From: Brassica napus
Taxonomy: Eukaryota; Streptophyta; Magnoliopsida; Brassicales; Brassicaceae
Reading direction: 5' to 3'
Length of the DNA stretch: 64,000 nt
Assembly (NCBI RefSeq): GCF_020379485.1
Contig: NC_063448.1
Span: 15,151,726 to 15,215,725, forward strand
The translations under genes were made by a program, and so were the position numbers. The notes beneath the pieces were generated by a model. The model worked only from the letters and a program-made list of their open reading frames with translations. It ran no database searches and was not told the origin of the DNA. This document shows positions 59,099 to 64,000 of this stretch, in pieces (within the stretch, counting starts at the first letter, position 1; each line of letters begins with the position of its first letter).

Positions 59099-59899
59099 AA
59101 ATTATACCAACAGAGAGAAGCGCGATAAAGGTCAAGTTTCCTTATTTGGAACAAATGGTGACCAAAATACCAAGCATTGGTCAAGATGGACCATTCAACC
59201 ACTTTATCATCCACGCCTAAAAAGAGAAGTCCATGTAGTATCAGGTCTCATATCCAACATAAACATAACACGAAAGACTTTTCTTTTGTGGAGATTTCAG
59301 TTGTTGGAGAAGCTTCCATCGCTAGTCAACAGTCATCAAAAACCTTCCAAATGCGCCGAGGGTTGGCTCGTAAACTTAATCATTTTAATTATATTATTCC
59401 TCTCTATAGGCAACTAGAAAAAAAAATAGCAAAAAATGAGTTATAACTTTCTTTAAAAATTCGTTAAATGACAAGTGTTTTTTCACCTGCATCTCTTCCT
59501 CCAATTTTTTTTTTTAAAAACTATAAAACTGAATAAAGTATGTAGTATGGCTGTTGTTAAAATGGTTTTTCCTCTCCCAATTTTTTTACAGATTTATAAA
59601 CTCTAATAGAAGGAGATAAAAGAGAAGAATATCACCTAACTAATATTATTATACACATGTACATGTGACTGAAACAGAAGTTGATATGTTTGAATTAGAA
59701 CCCAGCAGTGTCCAAACGTTTTCCATCTACATACACGCAAGATCTCCCTCCCCCTTTTTCATCTTTCCTTCTATTTTTTTTTTCTTTCAGCTAATGTGAA
59801 ATTAATCAAATTGAAGAAAAATACAAATAAATAAACCCGTATAATCAAATGATAAATATATCATTTCTTTCCCCGAAATTCCCAGTTCTCCTTAATAAA
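59099..59899. other. 3' flank of the PMEI gene
   Basis: A short frame from an ATG at about 59186 (MDHSTTLSSTPKKRSPCSIR) is unrecognised. AATAAA-like words on the minus strand near 59830-59890 may serve the PMEI gene. Confidence 0.35.
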
Positions 59900-60394
59900 T
59901 CATAGTTTAACGAGGGTAGAAAGTGCCAAACAATTATCAGCCATTTTATACAAAACGCCTGCTGATTTATAGAAGACGCTAACGCTAACCTCACCAGTTT
60001 CCTTCATTGCATCGCTGCAAGTATCGTAGTCAGTCAACGCAGCGCTAAGGTTAATGTTGAGGCTAAAACCATCATTCCCCTGAATATTCTTAAGGGCCTT
60101 GTCCAAGTTGTCAAACGCGCTACCGAAGGTGGACAAACAAACCGCAACTCCTCCGTCGCCTTTCGGCTCTTTCTTGGCCATATCTTTGGCTTGCATGGTC
60201 CGCTTCATTAGCTCTTTTATGGCCATATCCGTCGCTGCGTTGACATTCGTTTGACCCTTAATCGTGCGTCTGCATAATTTTGGATAATCCGCCACAGTGC
60301 AGGGGTCACCGAGAGAAAGCTTCAACGCTTGGCTTGAGGCAACGAGAAGGAGGAAGGTCGTCCCGAGGAGGGTCATAAGGAGATTGATTGACAT
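59900..60394 (-). CDS. PMEI-type invertase/pectin methylesterase inhibitor
   Basis: This intronless gene encodes 164 aa. A signal peptide (residues 1-23, LLMTLLGTTFLLLVASS) directs it to the apoplast. The domain has the family pattern of an N-terminal helical hairpin with a disulphide pair Cys32/Cys41 (DPCTVADYPKLC), then a four-helix bundle with Cys86 (VCLSTFGSAFDNLDKAL) and Cys126 (DYDTCSDAM) forming the second pair. A fifth Cys155 lies near the end (NCLALST). Members block either pectin methylesterases or cell-wall/vacuolar invertases, and sequence alone does not decide which. The minus-strand upstream region has TATATATATATAC near 60440-60460. It follows the hydrolase and DUF239 genes on the same strand, as in my recollection of At1g23330-At1g23350. 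No damage is seen. Confidence 0.88.
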   Translation of the reverse strand: MSINLLMTLLGTTFLLLVASSQALKLSLGDPCTVADYPKLCRRTIKGQTNVNAATDMAIKELMKRTMQAKDMAKKEPKGDGGVAVCLSTFGSAFDNLDKALKNIQGNDGFSLNINLSAALTDYDTCSDAMKETGEVSVSVFYKSAGVLYKMADNCLALSTLVKL

Positions 60395-60816
60395 TGTGCG
60401 TGTAGTATAAACACGGAAACGTATATATATTGTATGAGTATATGTATATATATATATACGTTCTTGTGTTTATGCTTGAACAACCGATTAGGTTTCATGA
60501 AGAGGAAGGACTTGAGTTTATATATGCGCATGCTAAAAAATGTTTATATTTAGTAAGATTTTGAGTGAATTGACACCGGTGAATTAGACAATAACAGGTC
60601 TATTTTGGTATGTTTGTTAGTTTAGGTATGGTTATGGTTATTGTTTTCTTGTTCTATTTAGGGTGAAAAATAAAGATTTGTTTTAGCATAAATGGAGCTT
60701 TTTTCTGTGAAACTGAGTTGAGTTTCAGTTACATATACAGTGTTATATATCAGTAACAAATCACGTGGTAAATGATAAGATAAGAGATGGATCTTTCTGG
60801 ATTATAGACGGCTAAC
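60395..60816. promoter_or_regulatory. Promoter region of the PMEI gene
   Basis: TATA-rich sequence at 60418-60462 lies 25-70 bp upstream of the start codon on the minus strand. The copia LTR begins at 60817, only about 420 bp upstream of the gene. Confidence 0.45.
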
Positions 60817-61987
60817 TGTTAGGATATTAATCCAACCTTGTGCTTATGGAACTCAACGATCAATTTGATAACAAACTCTGTTCTTGGTTTTATTAACTTT
60901 AAAGGTTTTCTTTAGAACACAATATAGATCACAAGACAACTCTTATGCAAAGCCTAACTTGTTCTTTTATCTATTGTATTCTCTTTGTATCGGATGATCC
61001 TAAAAGCTATGACTTCCTCCCTATTTATAGTCCTCAGACTTTCCTATTACCAATTGTCGTAGCAATTTAGTTTAACCGACATGATAACGTGAAAAGGAAA
61101 ACTAACGTTTTTCCTTTATTGTGCAGGTATAGTTTATTGGGCTGAGATTGAGTTTGGCCCATCTTCTTACAATCTCCACCTTGTGGCCCAACTAACTTCA
61201 CCTCTTCTCGTTCCTTCCTGGATGAGATCGTCAACACACACAAATGGTGGCTCGAGCTCTTGCTTGTGCGATTCGATAACCTGATCTGGTGAAAGCTTAG
61301 CCAAGTTTCTCCGGTGTTCCTCTCTATTGCCAAAAGTCTCCACCTGCAACTCGTCTTTGCGGTGTTACATCTTCTCCTCGAAGCGGTGAGGAAGCTTATC
61401 GGCGAATCTCCTTCGCCGTAGCTCCGATGTAGCTCGTACGCCGCTACCTCTTCTTCACTCGTCTTTGATTTCTGTTACTCGAGATCGATTCTACTCCCAG
61501 ATCCTCAGCTCTCTCCCTTCACTCAAATTAACTGATCATCAACTACTCCCTTTGGGTAAGAGACCTGTAATCACTTTTAAAAGAAGCTCGCGAGTTTTTC
61601 TTTTTCCTTGGTGATTTACGAATTTTTGTCTTGTATGTTGTAGGCGATGAATGATTTGTTCAATCTTGCCAGTTTACTGCAGCACTCTGGTAAGATTCTT
61701 CAACTTTGAGTTTACTTGAAATGGTAGTATAAGTCTCTGTGTCGGTTTGTATCATGTGGTCTCTTAGAAGCTTTGTTCTTACATATGTCCCCCTTCAACT
61801 CTTGATAAAAGTTATTGTCTTTATGGTAGCTGTTAAAGACTATGTCTTATGAACAATATCTTGCTTCTGTTTCAGCTGAGATACTCGTCTCCCTTCAGCC
61901 TCCATAGCTGTTTAAGACGTTCTCTCCACGTAGTCATCTTCCTTAAGCCAATGTTTCTTCATTGAGCTTTGTCATCCGTTCCTAACA
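60817..61987 (-). mobile_element. Copia 3' LTR
   Basis: On the minus strand the LTR starts TGTTAGGAACGGATGAC at 61987 and ends GGTTGGATTAATATCCTAACA at 60817. Short inverted ends are thus TGTTAGGA/TCCTAACA. It is 1171 bp long and is preceded by the purine-rich GCTAAAGAAAAGG (61988-62000), a polypurine tract. The 5' LTR lies beyond the window, so LTR identity and TSD cannot be checked. Confidence 0.8.
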
Positions 61988-62172
61988 CCTTTTCTTTAGC
62001 TACTCCACCTTGAGCTAAAGATCCCCATGCCTCGCCTCTCCTTCCCACAGGTAACGTATCCCTAAACTTTCAAAGTTTCTTCATTGTTGCTAAGAAGTAA
62101 CCGGAGCACTAACTCAACACTTCTTCTGTGGCGAGGTTGCAACAATGACGTTACCTGTGGCGCCTAGCTCTT
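61988..62172 (-). other. Copia 3' untranslated region and PPT
   Basis: This is a non-coding link between the pol stop codon and the LTR. It includes the PPT and a GGTAACGT palindrome-like pair (62050, 62149). Confidence 0.6.
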
Positions 62173-64000
62173 TTAGGCGACGTTCAAGAGATCACAACAG
62201 AGATCAAACTTAGGCCCGGGTAAGGCTTTCGTTAAGAAATCTACTGGATTCTTGCTAGTATGGATCTTAGATAGGTGAACCTTGCCTTTTGCTACAACGT
62301 CTCTGATAAAATGGTATTTAGTGTTTATGTGTTTAGTTCTTTCGTGATGAACATGATTCTTTGCTAGGGCTATAGCACTTTGTGAATCACAGTGAATCTT
62401 AACACTTTCTTGTTCAAAACCTAACTCTGCACATATTCTTCTCAACCATATGGCTTCTTTCGCGGCTGCGGTAAGCGCCATGTACTCTGCTTCAGTTGTC
62501 GAAAGAGCTACCACGTCTTGTAAGCTCGATTTCCAACTAACTGTGTTACCCCAAACTTGAAACACGAATCCAGTAACTGATCTCCTTCGGTCGAGGTCAG
62601 TTGCATAATCAGAGTCACAAAATCCTTCAATACTAAACTTTGAGTGCTTAGTAAACGTGAGACTTCTTCTTGTAGCACCTTTTAGATATCGTAGAACCCA
62701 CTTTTTGGCTGACCAATGTTCTCTTCCTGGTTCTGACATGAAACGGCTTACGAGTCCTACCGTGAAGCCCAGATCAGGTCTTGAACCAACCATTGCGTAT
62801 ATGAGACTGCCCACCGAGCTTGCATACGGTATGTTCTCCATGTGCCTTCCTTCTTCTTCCTTTTGGTCTTTAGTAAGACTTTTCAGTTTGAACTGAGTTG
62901 AGGTTGGCGTAGTCACTTCCTTAGCTTCAGACATTCCAAACGAATTTAGAACTTTCTCCAAGTAGTTCTCTTGCGATAATACTAAAGTTCCCTTTGTTCT
63001 GTCTCTTATGATATCCATTCCCAATATCCTTGAAGCTTTTCCTAAGTCTTTCATCTCAAACTCTTTATTCAAACTTTCCTTGACACTTCTGATTTCTTGT
63101 TTATCTCCTGAAGCTATCAGCATATCGTCGACGTATAGAAGTAGATACACGGCTTGTTCTGTGTTCACGTTTCTCATGTAAACACATGGGTCTTCTTTGC
63201 TTCTTACAAACCGCTGGCTTTTCATGAAACAGTCAAACTTGAGATTCCACTGCTTTGGAGATTGTTTCAATCCATATAGTGACTTCTTTAGTAAACAAAC
63301 TTTATTTTCATCTCCTTTCTTTATGAATCCTTCCGGTTGATTCATTAGAATTCTTTCTTCCAAGCCTCCATGAAGAAAAGTTGTTTTAACGTCCATCTGC
63401 TCCAGCTCATAATCTTTATTGACCACGAGAGATAACATCAATTTGATCGACACATGCTTCACTACAGGTGAAAACACTTCATTGTAGTCGATCCCCTCCT
63501 TTTGAGAAAATCCCTGAGCCACCAATCTGCCTTTATACCTCGGATCTATGACTCCAGGTATTCCAGGTTTTAACTTGAAGATCCACTTGCTGCCTATGAC
63601 TTTTGCATTCTCAGGTCTTTCAATGAGCGTCCAAGTACGAGCTCTTAGAAGAGAATCCATCTCCTCTCCTGCAGCATTCTTCCAAAACTTGCTCTTCTTA
63701 CTCATCATGGCTTCTTTATATGACTTTGGCTCGTCGATTTCAATCTCTTCAGAGACAGCTAAAGCGTAAGCTGTGAAATCAGAGTCTTCGAACCTAGAAG
63801 GTGGTTTGATTGTCCTTCGAACTCTGTCTCGTGCAAGCATATATCCATCGAGTTCTGGTTCTACTTCTGAGTCTTTACCTTTTTCTACAGAACTGGTTTC
63901 TTCTGAGCTTTCTGATTCTTCTGCTTCAGAAGCTCCACCTTGAACCAATGGTTCTTCGGTTTTACTTGTAGGTAGTGTAGGGCCTTCTATTAGGTTTTCT
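62173..64000 (-). CDS. Copia Pol, RT and RNase H, partial at edge
   Basis: The frame is open from the right edge to the TAA at 62173-62175, so about 609 codons are visible and the start lies outside. An acidic linker (EESESSEETSSVEKGKDSEV) leads into the Ty1/copia reverse transcriptase (SKWIFKLKPG, GRLVAQGFSQKEGIDY, QMDVKTTFLHG, LLKKSLYGLKQSPKQW). The active-site YVDDM is near 63121-63135. It is followed by RPDLGFTVGL and RNase H with DSDYATDLDRRRS, STTEAEYMAL and CDSQSAIALAKN. The tail HTSKNPVDFLTKAL is complete. No stop or frameshift interrupts it, unlike the LINE. A few positions differ from consensus (KTTFLHG where KTAFLHG is usual). Confidence 0.9.
   Translation of the reverse strand, partial: ENLIEGPTLPTSKTEEPLVQGGASEAEESESSEETSSVEKGKDSEVEPELDGYMLARDRVRRTIKPPSRFEDSDFTAYALAVSEEIEIDEPKSYKEAMMSKKSKFWKNAAGEEMDSLLRARTWTLIERPENAKVIGSKWIFKLKPGIPGVIDPRYKGRLVAQGFSQKEGIDYNEVFSPVVKHVSIKLMLSLVVNKDYELEQMDVKTTFLHGGLEERILMNQPEGFIKKGDENKVCLLKKSLYGLKQSPKQWNLKFDCFMKSQRFVRSKEDPCVYMRNVNTEQAVYLLLYVDDMLIASGDKQEIRSVKESLNKEFEMKDLGKASRILGMDIIRDRTKGTLVLSQENYLEKVLNSFGMSEAKEVTTPTSTQFKLKSLTKDQKEEEGRHMENIPYASSVGSLIYAMVGSRPDLGFTVGLVSRFMSEPGREHWSAKKWVLRYLKGATRRSLTFTKHSKFSIEGFCDSDYATDLDRRRSVTGFVFQVWGNTVSWKSSLQDVVALSTTEAEYMALTAAAKEAIWLRRICAELGFEQESVKIHCDSQSAIALAKNHVHHERTKHINTKYHFIRDVVAKGKVHLSKIHTSKNPVDFLTKALPGPKFDLCCDLLNVA

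Noticed and set aside
59186..59446. Plus-strand ORF beginning MDHSTTLSSTPKKRSP
   Set aside because: It has no recognised domain, unusual codon composition and no promoter or splice support. It probably occurs by chance.

Overview
This window looks like a nuclear chromosome segment from a Brassicaceae plant, most likely Brassica or a close relative such as Raphanus. The evidence is AT-rich intergenic DNA, multi-exon genes with GT/AG introns, a transposon carrying many E2F sites (a known Brassica feature), Helitron ends with CTAG termini, a tRNA-type SINE, and three genes whose order matches Arabidopsis chromosome 1 as I recall it. I cannot assign a species. No rRNA, functional tRNA or CRISPR was seen.

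Only four genes look real. They are an F-box/FBA-type gene with a shortened C-terminus (29750-30697, +), a six-exon alpha/beta-hydrolase related to family I.5 lipases (31025-32902, -), a seven-exon secreted neprosin/DUF239 protein (40948-43294, -) and an intronless PMEI-type invertase/pectin-methylesterase inhibitor (59900-60394, -). The last three share one strand and appear collinear with an Arabidopsis block, but TE insertions now spread them over about 29 kb. The encoded proteins (lipase-like, secreted glutamic peptidase-like, apoplastic inhibitor) do not form an obvious pathway.

The rest is layered mobile DNA. At 1-7100 there are unclassified repeats, a SINE, a frameshifted RPA1-like OB-fold gene and a 1.25-kb MITE-like element with eight perfect E2F sites. 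At 7.1-12.4 kb there are two Helitron 3' ends, gene fragments and a Stowaway MITE. At 12.9-14.1 kb lies a solo LTR with a 26-bp perfect palindrome. At 14.5-18.7 kb there are copia-like debris and a broken RNase H ORF. At 19.0-19.97 and 33.7-35.3 kb there are two inverted copies of one Helitron family, one of them split by a hAT-like MITE. At 20.6-29.6 kb there is a Helitron carrying a nested 4-kb Mutator-like element (9-bp TSD) with GTCGTCT repeats and a roughly 0.9-kb inverted repeat. At 36-39.2 kb there is a gag-only gypsy remnant. At 45.6-50.3 kb there is a 5'-truncated L1-type LINE with a 16-bp TSD. At 53.7-58.6 kb there is an unclassified element with a recurring GGCTGAGTTAT motif. At 60.8-64.0 kb there is the 3' half of a copia element with an intact reading frame.

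The best candidates for follow-up are the E2F-site array, the palindromic Mutator-like element, the GGCTGAGTTAT element and the LTR palindrome. I did not find a clearly new protein-based system. Exon boundaries, TE ends and family names come from reading the sequence by eye, without alignment or RNA data.
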